A stretch of 64,000 bases of DNA, from positions 242,475,218-242,539,217 of the forward strand of contig NC_081406.1 in assembly GCF_030272615.1 (NCBI RefSeq), read 5' to 3'. A model generated the notes under the pieces. That model had not been told where the DNA came from and searched no databases. It worked only from the letters and a program-made list of their open reading frames with translations. Shown here piece by piece: positions 24,300-37,200 of this stretch. The translations under genes were made by a program, and so were the position numbers. Numbering within the stretch: position 1 is the stretch's first letter; the number at the start of each line of letters is the position of its first letter. Origin of the DNA: Cryptomeria japonica. Its lineage: Eukaryota > Streptophyta > Pinopsida > Cupressales > Cupressaceae.

Positions 24300-26620
24300 C
24301 AAATACTAGAAAGTGTTTATAAGACGAGGATACTCTAATTTTGAGAATAAATAATTTTAAATAAAAATTAAAGATAAGTCAAGAAGCAAAGGAAGTTGAA
24401 AAAAAAAGAATGTTAGGGTGATCATGGACTTAGTAAGTAATCTATTTAGTTATAGAATTAGTAAGTAATATGTTTGATATAACAATGAAAGTTGAGGAAG
24501 AACACTGGAGGTAGAACATGAAACTGAATCCAATTTTGAGTACCAGTTACCATGCACTTATGACATCAACAATTTAAGCAAGGTTGATCAAATTTAAGTA
24601 AAGTTGACCAAATTTGATTATTGTTGAAGATTGATAAAATTTTATTTGTATAACCCTTTCTAAGGGGATTTTAAGGAAATAATTGGCATTACATTTGGGC
24701 TCTAAAAGACATATGAAAATAATAAATCAAATGTGATCTCATTCTTTCGATACAAGTATTTATAAATGTTGTATCAATGTAGTGAGTGGTTCCAATTATA
24801 GAAAGATATAAGCATAACTGCTTAGACATACACCACTAGGGGCAAAGTAAATCATGAAAACATTTTAAACCATTTAAGCTACCAATTTATAAATAAATTA
24901 TTTATATAAAATTATTTCCATAAGGCCACAAGGACCTACAAAATGTCATCAACATGTCATATAATGCCACCATGAGGGCGCAAAAAAATTCATCAAAATG
25001 TCATGCCATCATGAGGGTGCACAAAATGTCATCAAAATGGCATACAATACCATGAGGCTAATGTAGTGTCTCTTAATATAAAAAATATCATCGATACAAA
25101 TAGCCACACCAAAAATGCTATCTATGTTTCATCTACATGCATCCAAAATGTGTTTATCTATGAATATTAAACACTATTCCTCAAACATTGGACCTATTTT
25201 TCCCTAACTATACATTAAATCTCGGTCCCTTGTAATGGTCAACTTGTGTCATTTTAATCTCCTTCGCTCCTAACTATTTTGCACCTCAACCTATCTGTAC
25301 AAAATAACCTCCAAATTTTCTCTTATGTTAGGAGGTGTGACTATTATATTCATCAACTAAATAAATAATAATATATTAAAATAAAAAAACATAAATATAT
25401 ATAAACAACAAATTTAAAATTTGTAAAAATAAACTTAAATGTGTTATAGTGTACCTGTGTAAACCCAATGTCATAAGCATTCATGGCAACATGTGTCCTG
25501 GATGGTGACGTGATACCCACCTATTCAATAAAAAGTGGTATTTTAAAATACTAAACATTATTTTGAATACAAATTTTACCTCAAATATAGATGTACGCAT
25601 ACAAGTTGTTACAGGAAAGGTCGATGATGTACCCCCCCCTCTGGCATTACACCCTTGATTGCATAATGTTTGCATAAATTTAATTCAATTTTATAATTAA
25701 AATTTATTTACATTTACAAATTTTAAGTATTTAATAGATAAAGTGCTATAAATTCAAATCGACGTTCCTACATTTGACAACCACATACCCCATTCAACAA
25801 CTCATCAATCATCGCAACATTATCTAACACACCACCCTAATGACCCTTGCTACTCCCATAACATCTATACTAACAATGAGAACACACATGGGAGGTGGAA
25901 TCGTCTACACCCTCTGCATAACCATTTCTCCCAAAGCATGGATTACAACAATTTGAGCATATGTGAGGGCTAGGGGCACTAGAGATAGATGATCGAGTTG
26001 TTACATCATGTGAGGTGAAAGGATGAGATATCTATGTGCCATGCTCTATTATGGTGTATATCAAGCTAGCAAACTACATGGAGAGTATGTACCTCCATAC
26101 TCTCCTTGAGGGCTACTAGAATTGTTACATGATGAAAAAATTTTGGTGCTAATGGTGTTTAATGTGCATGGTTATCTACCCAACGAGCTCCCGATCCATG
26201 TTGGGAAAAGCCTCCACCTCTACCTTGAAACTCCCTCATATCAAAATAATTGAAAATTGAACGAAGAATAAACTCATTGTATAGTTTCCTAAGGAAACGA
26301 AGTGACACCTCATAATTATTACAATGATGTTGGTCAAAGACCATCCACCACCTATCCCAAAAACTATTTCTTATCTCATCATGATTACACCAATGTATTG
26401 GAAACCTCTTTGAATACACAGGAAGAAGTTCATTGGTTCTACTATCCATAAAAAGAATAGATGTTTGTGCTTTACTTACCTCTTTCCTTTTCACTTGATC
26501 ATATGAGAATTTTGTTGCATAATATTGACTATATGAATCTCTATAATTTTTTTATTGATTTATTTGATTAGTAACTATGTCAACATTCATTATCATTGCT
26601 TACCATGTTGAGGCAAGTTA
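24300..26620. other. Spacer, no supported gene
   Basis: AT-rich. A minus frame at 26159-26494 (111 codons, no ATG at its 5' end) has an aromatic, Trp-rich segment (FWDRWWMVFDQ) but no family I can name. A short CATCAAAATG-type repeat lies near 24948-25040. Confidence 0.4.
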
Positions 26621-27011
26621 TGTAGGACTTTATTATTAGCCACATGAACCAAGAATCATTGACAAGCAAAACACCTATCACACAAAAAGAGATCAAGCAA
26701 AGGTTGTATGCTCTATAACAACCAAAGAATTTTGCATTATTGCACAAAACAATATTAGAGATACAATTAAAATGAATGAATGAATCTTTATAAAGGACGA
26801 ATGAAACCCTAGGTGTAAAACCTAATGCTAAAAGTAGGAGAACTAAAGCAATGTAAAGTAGGATCTAAATTAATCTCAACTACATCTAGAAGTAAAGCTA
26901 GACAAGAAAACTCCAAATAATAAAAATCATCTAAGTTTAGCTTAAGCATTTAAGAAATTGAAAGACCTAACTAATAAATAATTAGATAATTGTCTTAAAA
27001 TTACTCCAACA
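26621..27011 (-). repeat. 3' LTR (minus orientation) of the copia remnant
   Basis: It begins TGTAGGACTTT and ends CTCCAACA on the plus strand, next to the C-rich complement of the polypurine tract. Confidence 0.8.
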
Positions 27012-29277
27012 ACCCCCCCCCCCCCCTTAAGATTATCTGAGGGATAAGATAAAGAGCTAATATGAATGCAAAACACATGTATGAATGAGTCCCAACAACT
27101 AAGGCCTAATTAGGTACTCATGTATAAACTAATGCAACTCACACCAATGTAACTCTCACAATCAAAGAAAAGGAGAAAAAACCACATGGTAAAAAACCCC
27201 TCTCCAAACGTAAGAGATGTAATGAAAAATAAAAGGTTACTACATGTGACTAAGATGAAGGACTTCAAGTGGTCCCCTAAGTAAAAAATTGATCACATAA
27301 GTACACTGAATATCCCCCCACGAGAGAGAGAAGAAGAGACAATGTATCCCCCCAATAATGAAGAAGCTCCAATGCTAAAGATGAAGGCTCGAGGACATAT
27401 GCTAATGAAGATCCAAGAGCGAAAACATACATTCCTCCCCTAAGGAAGAATTAAATCAAGTGGCCAAGGTTGAAACAACTCCATGAATGGAGATGGAAGA
27501 AAATGTCTCATGATGTGTGCCATGAAAGACTACTCAACTGTCCAACTATCTAAATCAAAAAATGTCAAATCAACGGGTAACAAATCCAAACAATTGTGAA
27601 GATACCTATTGAACAACCTTTAAAGGAAATGAATATGGGAAGACAAGAATTCTCAAATTGCCATCAAGGAAATGAAATAGCCACAATAATGTCCCCAATG
27701 TTTGGAGTGTGTGAAGTATCAATAATGTTGCAATATCTCGCAAGTACTCCTCCCACTCTGCTGAAATTGGAAGGGAACAATCTACCTACTAAAATGAACT
27801 AATGTTTGAAGAAGCAAAGGTGGAGAAGGATCAAAACAAGTCTCAAGAACTATTATAGATGACTAAAGCACACAAAGGTTCAAGTGACCAAACCTCTCCT
27901 CAGATTTTTTATTCTCTCAATGCATAGTAAATGGGAGCAAAATGAGAGAACCCATACAACTGTAATGCATGATCAACACTACCAACTGCAACAAGCTCTC
28001 TACTATGAATATCTTCGATGAACATTATATCAAGGGTGGATTCAACTACCTTTCCTATCCCATTGTGAGTAATTTGGTAAATGGAAAGGAGATTCGAAGA
28101 TAATGTGGGGACACAAAGAACATTATTGAATGTGCCACCATCAACCTCAATAGAACCACTCACATTAACACTAATGTAAGTGTTAAATTACCCATCAAAA
28201 TCTATGGAAAGGATGATGCTCAAAAGAAGAGAACATACCCTTTGATGGCGTCGTTTGATGTGAAGCTCCTAAATCAAGAAGCCATATGGAGGACTAAGAA
28301 TGTGTCAATACATAGAGAGCATGGCCTTTCATCTTGTCTTCACCACATGACGATGAATAAGAGCCAAAATTTCTAGAGCCAAAATTTCTAGGTCTTGAAG
28401 TGGTGGAAGAGGATGCACTAGATTAAGGTGGTTGAATATTATTCTTCTAAAGAATTTATTTTAGCTCATCAATCTACTTTGCATAACACTAATGATCATC
28501 ATGTCCTGGCTTGGTGCAATAAGCACACTTAGTCTTGTTGTTCCTAGATGAAGACCTCTTGGAAGAGGTGGAAGACTCTAAATAATGTCCATGTGACTCT
28601 GAAGTTGGAGGAGTCGATTGTGTACCTCTATTCTTCTACTTCTTCTTCTTTTATTTCCATGTAGATGTAGGAATTTGAGCAACCAAGGCCTGAAATTTGG
28701 AACCAGAAGCTGAGTCAAGTTATGATAACTTGGCTTTCTCCCATGTCAAGCACTTACAAAACACCTTAAATAAAGGCATAGTGAATGTGGTATCCAAGGC
28801 ATCCATAGTGAAATAAAATGATGAAGCAAAGAACTGAAATTGGCCTCAAAGCTTGGATAGAATCAAGAAGAGGCACTCCTTGTTAGTACGTAGCTTTCCA
28901 TAACTCTGCAAACATGATCTGATGGATTTGAACTTCTCCAAAAAGTCCTCAATGGAAGGAAATGAACCAGGTGTCAATGATATAAATCTATCTCAAGCTG
29001 AAGTGAACGAAACTCATTAATACCCCCCAAAATTAGCTCAAAATTGAGCCACATAGACCTAGGAGTGATGTAGGAATCAATATGGAACTGGAGACTATTT
29101 GAAACATGTAGGAAATTTTAATTTAGGCTATCCTTATGATGAATGATCTCAAACTCATTAGTCAACTTGGGTTGGGTCTCATCTAAACAAGACCATAAAC
29201 CCTTAGTTCGGAGCAATCTAATCATTGTAGTCTTCTAGTTATGATAGTTATGAGGGGTGAGTTTCTCAATAGAAGGA

Positions 29278-29650
29278 TGTTGCAAGGTGTGCACCCTTGG
29301 TCTCCTTGTGTTATGCAGAACAATGCTCAAGTTTACGACATGGCTTAATCGCCTCCTGTGGATTCATTAAATCTCGTGGTTGTATTAGGCATTAATAGGT
29401 CGATCTTTTTGTGCAACAACAATCATGTTTCTAACAAGTGGTATAAAAGCCTAGGTTATAGGTTCAAACCCCTCGCTTCTGCTAGGGGGATTGTTGCAAG
29501 GTGTGTACCCTTGGGTTCCTTGTGTTGTACAACATAGTGCTCGGGTTTGGGACACGTCTTAATTGCCTCCTGTGGATTCATTAAATCTTGTCATTTTATT
29601 AGGCATTAACAAGTCAATCTTTTGATGCAATGACAATCGTGTTTATAACA
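29278..29650 (+). mobile_element. TRIM (terminal-repeat retrotransposon in miniature), structurally complete
   Basis: Two direct repeats of exactly 159 bp (29278-29436 and 29492-29650), each TGTTGCAAGG...TAACA, enclose only 55 bp. The interior starts with a tRNA-Met-type primer-binding site (TGGTATAAAAGCC, 29439-29451) and ends with a GCTAGGGGGAT polypurine tract. The flanking pentamers AAGGA (29273-29277 and 29651-29655) are identical. It has no coding capacity, as expected for a TRIM. By my count about 29 of 159 LTR positions differ, so insertion is very old, tens of millions of years at slow woody-plant rates. It sits in the decayed copia element. Confidence 0.92.
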
Positions 29651-30581
29651 AAGGATCCACCATTAGGCTAGGATTAGAGAAATATAGGAATCTTAAAGAT
29701 GACTATTCTACCCCCCACAACAAGGAAAATGAACCCTTTTGCACTTGTATAAGCTAAGAAATCACAAATTTGAGAAATGATAAAAATTGAGATCATTGAG
29801 TACCTAATGAATATTCTGGAAAAATTGACTGCAAGTCTGAATAGAAGATTATGAGAGCTTTCTGATGATATGAGGATGTCAAAAAAGGGAACCTATATGT
29901 GCAAGATATGTCCTTGGAAGTGCAAAACTAAAGGATGACTTTAGAGGTCTACTACAAAAAAATTGGTACAAAATTTGATCAAACCACTTGAAGAATTTGA
30001 TCAGTGTCAGAATCAAGTTTCCAATGATATCTCATTTGCCCAATATCAACTCCATATTACAAAGTTGTGGGCAAAAAACCAATGACATGTCAATTAAGGC
30101 TTAGAAGGCTTGAAGGGTTCCCAGAAATGGAAATTTTTTGAAAATAACAACTTTCCAAAAATAAAAAGTTTCTGAAAAGAGCAAGTTTCCAAAACAAAAA
30201 TTTTCCATAAATAGAAACTTTATGAAAATAAAAACTTTCTGAATTTTTTTGCAAAGAATTCCTCAATCATCAATTTTGACAAATTGATAGGTGATTTTAG
30301 GGTCTATAGCCTTCTGAGCATGATGGTGACCTCTAATTTGCTCCAAATTGCCCATATTTTTTAGCTACCCCTAAATTTTGCCTTGATTTTCGTTCTTGTA
30401 GTCAATTTGTCTCAATTTTTAACTGCTCCAATTTTGATGAAATGATAGCAAATCTAAGGTTTTTTAGATGCTATGGACACAATGAAAACCTTTGTTTGAG
30501 CCCAAAGTGCACAAAAAACTCACCTCAGGTTGGATCCCTTAAACATGCAGACAAGAACTTGACAAAAAAGCTCTGATAACA

Positions 30582-30965
30582 TGAAGGAGTTCATGATAAA
30601 CCACAAAAGCCAAGAATCATTTGCAAGAAAAATACCTATCACACAAAAGAGATCAAAAAAATATTGTATGCTCTATAACAACCAGAGGATTCTATAGTAT
30701 TGCATGATACAATATTGGAGATACAATAATGGAGATATAATTACAATGAATGAATGAATCCTTATAAAGGATGAATGAAACCCTAGGTGCAAAATCTAAT
30801 GCTAAAATTAGGAGAACAAAAGCAATCCAAAGTAAGAGCTAAATTAAGCTCAACTACATCTAGAAGTAAAGCTAGAAAAGAAAACTCTAGATAATAAAAA
30901 ACACCTAAGTTTAGCTCAAGTGAAAAAGCAACTAAAGGGATAATTATCCTAAAATTACTCCAACA
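30582..30965 (-). repeat. 5' LTR (minus orientation) of the copia remnant
   Basis: It begins TGAAGGAGTTC and ends CTCCAACA on the plus strand. The primer-binding site complement GCTCTGATAACA ends one base before it. Confidence 0.8.
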
Positions 30966-32855
30966 ATGGATATGTGATGCTAGTTTGATGTTGAATCCCT
31001 TAATTTTGAAACTGATTTAGAAATTTCAACTTTGTTTTGTTCTAGATCCCTAACAAATCCTCTTGGCTTTATTCAGGGTTTGTAGGAAGGATTGGAGGAG
31101 GGTCAAGCATCTCGCAGTTTTCCTCAGGCATTTCATCATTCAAATTTGGTTGTGGTTCAAGGTTTATATGACTTGCTATCAAATTTATTTTTTTAAACAT
31201 GAAATTGATTAAAAAAAAAATTTTAAAAATCAATTTCTTTGAAACTTCAGACAAAATTTAAATCTAATGCACAAAGAAAGACAACTTATCTCTTCTATGG
31301 CATATCATTGTGAAGGTAGGTTGCATATCTCTAAACCACATATGTGTTTTGTTGGTTCTAGGGTGAGAAAAACTCTACACAAAACATAAGCCACGTGTGT
31401 ACAAAATAGACAATTTTTTTTTTAATATCTTTAAATTAGAAAAACACATACATGTTTTTTATTCAAATAACACTTATGTGTTAAGGCTTGGAAAATTTGA
31501 GTCATAACATGAATGTGGTATTTGAATTTATTCAAAACACAAACGTGTTTTGCTCATTTTTGGACATTTGGCCACTTTTTTGTGCCCCATCTTGGTGCAC
31601 ATGCTCGTAAGCATGGTTTTTCCACATCAAGGCAACTTAATTTTTAGATTTGTATAAAAATTTTAGATTTTCATGTTGTAGTTGTCCAAGTCTTGTATCT
31701 CATGCTTTGATTAGTTTATTGGATAGAGATTAAATTTCACAGCCTTTGGTATTGAACCTATATAGTTTTGTACTTTTTTGTTTTGTACACTTGTATAAGT
31801 TTTGGAAGGCTACTATCACAAGGTAACATATATCAAAATAATGGTTACTTCCATATTTGTATCATTTTAATTAGTATCTAAATATTTATTTTTCTGTTGG
31901 CTGGATATGATTTACTTTGACATATAAATTCTCATGGTAACTCACATGCAATTTCAAAATGGGGGCAAACTATAATGGCAAAAATTATATACCTTGCAAT
32001 TTTTGCCTTCACATTGACTCACTTTAGCTAGGTTATCCTTTTATATAATGAGAAGGATGCAAGTTGTATAATTTCAACCAAGAGTTGGTAGATAACTCGA
32101 GTCTTATCCATTCACACATTGCATTCATTCAGGTAGGAACTAATTTTACTTTGAAGATTTTCCCATTTTCTTGTCTTGGGTTAGATTCACAATTGTAAAA
32201 GTGATCTAGGCCACTTGTAGAGATGAACCTCGAGCTCTTAAAATTCAAATTCAAATTTGGGCTCATTTCTTTTCCCCCCACTTGTTTCATTCAACACATG
32301 AAAATTTATATTTAAAAGGACTTCACCATAATTCATTTAGTACATCTAGCAAACACATGGAACTAACACCTTTTAACACATATCATGAAGCCCAAAGAGA
32401 ATCATCTAGTGACATTAACATTACATCAACATTCTAGGGCATAACTAGTTGTCCTCAATCTTGTTTAGAGATATTGATTCAACATCCATATCAAATTTGC
32501 TACAAAGGATGAACTATTCTTGTTACATGCCAACTCCCAAGCAAACAAACTAAGTTTTTATGTGATCAAACTTGAAATTTTGAGGCAAGTAAAAAACAAA
32601 CATTAGATTCATATGCTTGGTTCAAACCCACACTCATGAAAATAGATTTTACAAAAACAAAAAAAGTTTTATATATTTCGATTTATTCATTTGACAAGCA
32701 TTCAATTTCTATAATGCTAACAAATCACCTTGTCGTATTATACAATAAGCCAAAAGCTAAATATTTAAAATTTATTATTTAAATTTCTAAATATGATTTT
32801 CAATATATTTATCATTCCTAACGTTTATTTATAATATCTAATATTAATGATAATT

Positions 32856-32858
<3 letters not shown>
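30966..32858. other. Spacer, nothing recognised
   Basis: AT-rich intergenic sequence without supported frames or repeat boundaries. Confidence 0.4.

Positions 32859-32859
<1 letters not shown>

Positions 32860-32903
<44 letters not shown>
32860..32903. repeat. (TA)n tail tract of the SINE
   Basis: About 44 bp of TA dinucleotide directly at the 3' end of the minus-strand SINE. It could be the SINE's own simple-repeat tail. Confidence 0.8.
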
Positions 32904-32906
<3 letters not shown>

Positions 32907-33085
32907 TGCAGGAATCAGGTATAGCACCCCCTAAAAACTGCAGAGAGCCAGGTAAACTTTTTAATGTGACCGGTGACGCTAGCACGACACGTCCTCCGGT
33001 ACCACATGGGTTGGGGAGACTAGACCTCGTGACCTCGTGCTTCACCACTAGAAGCTCTCACCAATTGAGCTAGGCTCCCAACCCA
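32904..33085 (-). mobile_element. tRNA-derived SINE
   Basis: On the minus strand the unit starts near CTGGGTTGGGAGCC, followed by an A-box-like TAGCTCAATTGG (33060-33071), then a B-box-like GAGGTCTAGTCTCC about 35 bp on (33014-33027). An unrelated body of about 110 bp follows, ending at a TA-repeat tail. This is the layout of RNA polymerase III SINEs. The tRNA part lacks a foldable complete cloverleaf, so it is not a tRNA gene. Flanks share ATTAAAT, a possible 7-bp target duplication. Confidence 0.7.
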
Positions 33086-33089
33086 GATT

Positions 33090-34130
33090 AAATATTTGAG
33101 TAAACCGTTAAGCCACATAATGTTTAAATAACAAATATGGTGCAAGAGAAAGGTTTGAGAAGTAAAGGTCATTTAAACTTTTGTTCACAAAGCACATATT
33201 TGTTGGAAGAATACACATTATATCAAAGAGTTCAATTCTACGTGAAATCATGATGAAAAAATTAGTAAAATGAAAATTAAGCAAAAAGAGGAAAATACTA
33301 ATGACTTAGTTACGTAATAACTTGCATTACCTTACATATAAGACTAATAGATGAATAATGTATCCCAATATTCACTTATCAAAAATTCTCTTGACTTTAT
33401 ATAGTATAAAGAACACGTGTGATGATAAAGATATTTTCTCTAGCGCGTGCACACACACACTTGACTTGATAAGAATAAAGAACATTTGTGGTGATAAAAG
33501 TAATATATTTGCTCTAACATGTATCGATTTAATATAATTGTCTAAGGTTCTTGTTGCTTCATTATAAGATGTGATGAAATGTGTATCCTTGCCATTTTTA
33601 TTTGTTGTCAAAACTTAGTGGCTTCCATACTTAATATGGTACATTCTAAACAACTTTTATAAGTTAGATGAATGAGTTTGAAATTTAGAATTTTTTTCGT
33701 GTCCATAATTAAATATGTTTAATTAAAGACTACATTAATAAATAAATAAATGAAAATCAAAATACTTCTTTTGCAATAAAAGAGTACAAATATAATGTAA
33801 ATTCCAATCACATTCATATAAAAAAATGTGTAAGGGAAAAAAATATAAATTAAATTCTCCAATTAAAAAATTATAACAAATTAGAAATATTCTTTACTAC
33901 GCAGCCCATGTGTTTTTTTTTTCCCATAGATTTGTGTGGCGGATGTAATTGAAAACATTTATTTCATTTAAAATTGATGACGTGTACTAAAATTGTGGTC
34001 GGTGAGAGTTCTACATGTCAATCAGACGGTATTCAGAGTTCCCAAAATGTACATTAAACACAAAAATGAAAAACAGTCAATATAGTTGTGCCACGCGAAA
34101 CCACGAGTTGGTATTTGAAACCTCTTTTTC
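33090..34130. other. Upstream spacer of the HIGD gene
   Basis: AT-rich. An ACGTG core lies at about 33981. No other gene is seen. Confidence 0.4.
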
Positions 34131-34146
34131 CTCTCTATTTATAAAA
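34098..34146 (+). promoter_or_regulatory. Core promoter candidate of the HIGD gene
   Basis: A TATA-like box (TATTTATAAAA, 34136-34146) lies 151 bp before the start codon, leaving room for a 5' untranslated region of about 120 bp. About 33 bp upstream of the box is AAACCA (34098-34103), the core of plant anaerobic response elements. Short motifs like this arise often by chance, so the regulatory reading is inference. Confidence 0.45.
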
Positions 34147-34296
34147 ACTTGGACTCCATTCTTGTTATCTCTACCATTTTACCTTTCCCACACGAAGACA
34201 AGAGAAAGGCATTGATCAGGGGTGCTAAAGATTGCCATAATATTGAAAGCCCATCTTTTCGTTTTTGCGAGAATTTAATAAGAAGTGAACACCACA

Positions 34297-37200
34297 ATGA
34301 CAGATCAAAATACGAGCACGGTTGATTCTGTAAAAGCATGGATCTCAGAGCATAAACTCAGGACTGTTGGTAAGTGGATCTCAATTCGTTTTCCATAGGT
34401 TTTGCCTTCTACTTAGATTATTAATTAGGTTTTGGTTTTCTATTCGTATGATTTGAAAGTGGCGCTCCATTGAATTGTCAATGTTACTATTGTTTTGAGG
34501 GTGGCAGGAAGTCTGTGGCTAGCCGGGTTGGCCGGTTCGTTTGCTTACAATTGGTCTCAACCTAATATGAAAACCAGCGTCAAGATCATTCATGCAAGGT
34601 AAGCTCTGTTTCTTCTCTTCCCAATTCTGCTGTTTTTATCAAAGGATAATATATATTGCAATCTTAGCTATAGACAATTCAAATTGCTCTGGTAATTTGA
34701 TATATTTTGGATGCAAAAGAAATCTAAATTGGGTCCGGTTTAATTTTTACTGCATGCATTTGAAAATTGCACTTTCGATATTGAGAAGCCAAAGAATCTT
34801 CACGCCCTCGAATAAGAGGCAAATCTTAACTCGAGAAATACTAGAAACTTTTTAATTTTATTTAAATTTTAGGGGTTTCTCAGAACTTTAGAAGTAAAGT
34901 TCTGAAATGTGGTTGAATCGATTCTTTTTAAAATTGAATACTGGCAATAAATAGGCAAATGCGCTTTCATAGGTCCTATAGAGCATTTTGGCCGAGAAAA
35001 GGGTGAAAATTTCCAGTTTTCTATGAATCTTTGTATACTTTTTATTTAGAAATTTGGCGATTCTAATAAGACCTGCAGACGTTGAAGCATTGGTTAATCA
35101 TTTATAGAGTTTTCTAGGAAAGAAACTCATTGCCAAATATTAGCCAATAGGTCCCCAAGCATATACGGAAGCTAAATAAAATTTGAAGATAAATTTATTA
35201 TAAATGGAGCTCGTCAATCGACAAGTTTTGCACAGTTAAAATTTGCCGAAAAGAAAGGTTCTTGTTCAAAATGACAACTTTATTGGCGATCTATGATACT
35301 CCCTATAGCTTGTAGCCTTGTACAAATCTTTATAGCAACAGGTTCTTGAGGATTCCATACGGGATGCTTCTTCAAGTTTTAGGTACTGGGTTATTCCATT
35401 ATGGACAGATTATATGGAAATGACGTGATTATATTAGGATCTCCCCAAAAACAAAAGTGACTGCTGTTTAAAAGGGAGATTTTCAGTGATATTGGATATT
35501 GGAGTAAGGAGCGAGGAGGTCTGAATGTTTGCAAATTTGCCACACTTTGTTGAGATACTGGAAGTTAATGTCTCTAAAAACAAGTGGCGGAGCTGAAATA
35601 CGATATAGATAGTGGAAGTTAATGCCTCTAAAAACAAGTGGGGGAGCTGAAATACGATATAGATACTGGAAGTTAATGTCTCTAAAAAGAGGTAGTAGAG
35701 ATGAAATATAATATCTAAATTGGAAGTTACTGTCTCTAAAAGTACGTATTGGAGCTGAAATATGATAACCATGGGACCATTTCACTTTGAAAGATTTTCT
35801 AAATTTATGCGGAAAATCTCTTGAGAAAATTTCGAGAAGACCCGTCCATACTGTTGATATATTTATAAGTTTTGCCAATAGGATTAACATTCAATGTTTT
35901 TGCTTGCATTTTGGTGGCCATTTTGGGTTTGCATCTTTCCCTTTGTGCATTTTGATCTTCTGTAGGCTCCCTTGGTCCTTTTCCCTTGGACCTTTTGGGA
36001 ATTATCAAAGGTACCAAACTTTTCATGGCCGTTGATCACCTCCACTTCTCTAAATCTAAATTCCACTTCTCTAAATCTAAATTTATGTATTGCTGAAAAT
36101 TATTCCTGAATGAGTACTGATGTAAGATAGATCTAGCAGACTGATAGCTATGTTACAGAATTGCTGTAAAATGCATCTATTGATAACTATCAACATGGTG
36201 TCCTATCAGTTCTAGCAACTCCAGGTTTAACCAATCCTTGGGCTAGCTTGAAGCTGCATTTTGTATTGTTTGGAAACAAGTTTAGATGTTATTGTAGGCA
36301 GTTAAACTATGTTATGCACCATCTGAAGGATGAATCGTGCTCAAGCCTCTAATCTTCCACTTGGTCTTTACTTTGCCTGTTAGCATGTCAATTGATCGTA
36401 GATATGAGCTAAAAATGAATGCATATAGAATGCCAGCTGCTAGTTATTGTTTCCTAAGCATCACTGAAAGTCTAAAACCATCTTCTAGTTGTTAGTATTT
36501 TGGACTTCTAAGCCACATGAAAGCAATGACCCACAATTGAAGGTTCAATTATGAAATGCATAACTTTTCTTCAAAATGATAAGTTTCGAGACACTTGAGC
36601 ACATGAGATATAGTTTGGCTATATTGTCTGAATGATGAATTTGCATTATAAGCCCTTGTCCTGAACTAAGGTTAATGCTTTCAGAATGTGAGAATCTGTC
36701 GGGATCATATGTATGGGTGGGACATGCACAACTAACTTTGCTATCCATTAGATTCTTCTGAAAAAATATTTTGCAGTATATTATAAATTAGTTCCTCTTA
36801 CAAACAAGCTTCTTTATGTCATGTGTGCCCAAAATAGAGCTGAATTTGTTTTCTGTTAAGTACTAAATTATGCAGTATATATGTGTTTTTATCTATAATG
36901 ACTTATTGTGGTTAATTAATTAGGATAAGTATATTTGAAAGTGGCAGCATTCATTCCCATTAAGACAGAAAGTACAGGCTATGTCCATACAACATAATAG
37001 TACATGAGCTTTAAATCGACATTGTTATAAACAATTACCTTATGCTATTATTTTAAGCATCTTTATCATTCGATTTATGTTCTCATTGTAGTCATAGTTT
37101 ACAGTTTTATAAATGTCATTAGTAAATTTAATTAAGTGAAATCAAAGTTTTCAGAATTACCACTTTCCCAAATCAACTCACCAATGAACAATGATGGATG

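Larger units (their letters stand above)
26621..30965 (-). mobile_element. Ty1/copia LTR element remnant (gag and protease region only)
   Basis: LTRs of about 390 bp (26621-27011 and 30582-30965) share most of their sequence. On the minus strand a TGTTATCAGAGC primer-binding site (30570-30581) adjoins the right LTR, and a C14 tract on the plus strand (27013-27026) is the polypurine tract beside the left LTR. Inside, in minus-strand order, are a gag region with a CX2CX4HX4C knuckle (28481-28527), a protease neighbourhood (WLLD...GASHQT, about 28240-28290) and a following copia stretch (NVLCVPTLSSNLLS, 27909-28163). Integrase and reverse transcriptase are absent. It is degraded by several breaks. 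Flanking pentamers (AGTTA and ATGGA) do not match well. A TRIM is nested at 29278-29650. Confidence 0.85.

Noticed and set aside
26159-26494. 111-codon minus frame with a Trp-rich segment as a transposase or host gene
   Set aside because: No ATG at its 5' end, no domain recognised and no neighbouring exons.
29437-29491. SINE, because of a GGTTCAAACCCC B-box-like motif
   Set aside because: The segment lies exactly between two 159-bp LTRs and starts with a tRNA-Met-type primer-binding site, so the TRIM reading explains it better.
33014-33085. tRNA gene
   Set aside because: A- and B-box motifs are present, but the sequence does not fold into a complete cloverleaf and continues into a SINE body with a simple-repeat tail.
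35434-35890. Two overlapping minus frames with repeats of Leu/Phe type
   Set aside because: Both arise from the 54-bp minisatellite. Two frames open over the same repeat argue against coding.
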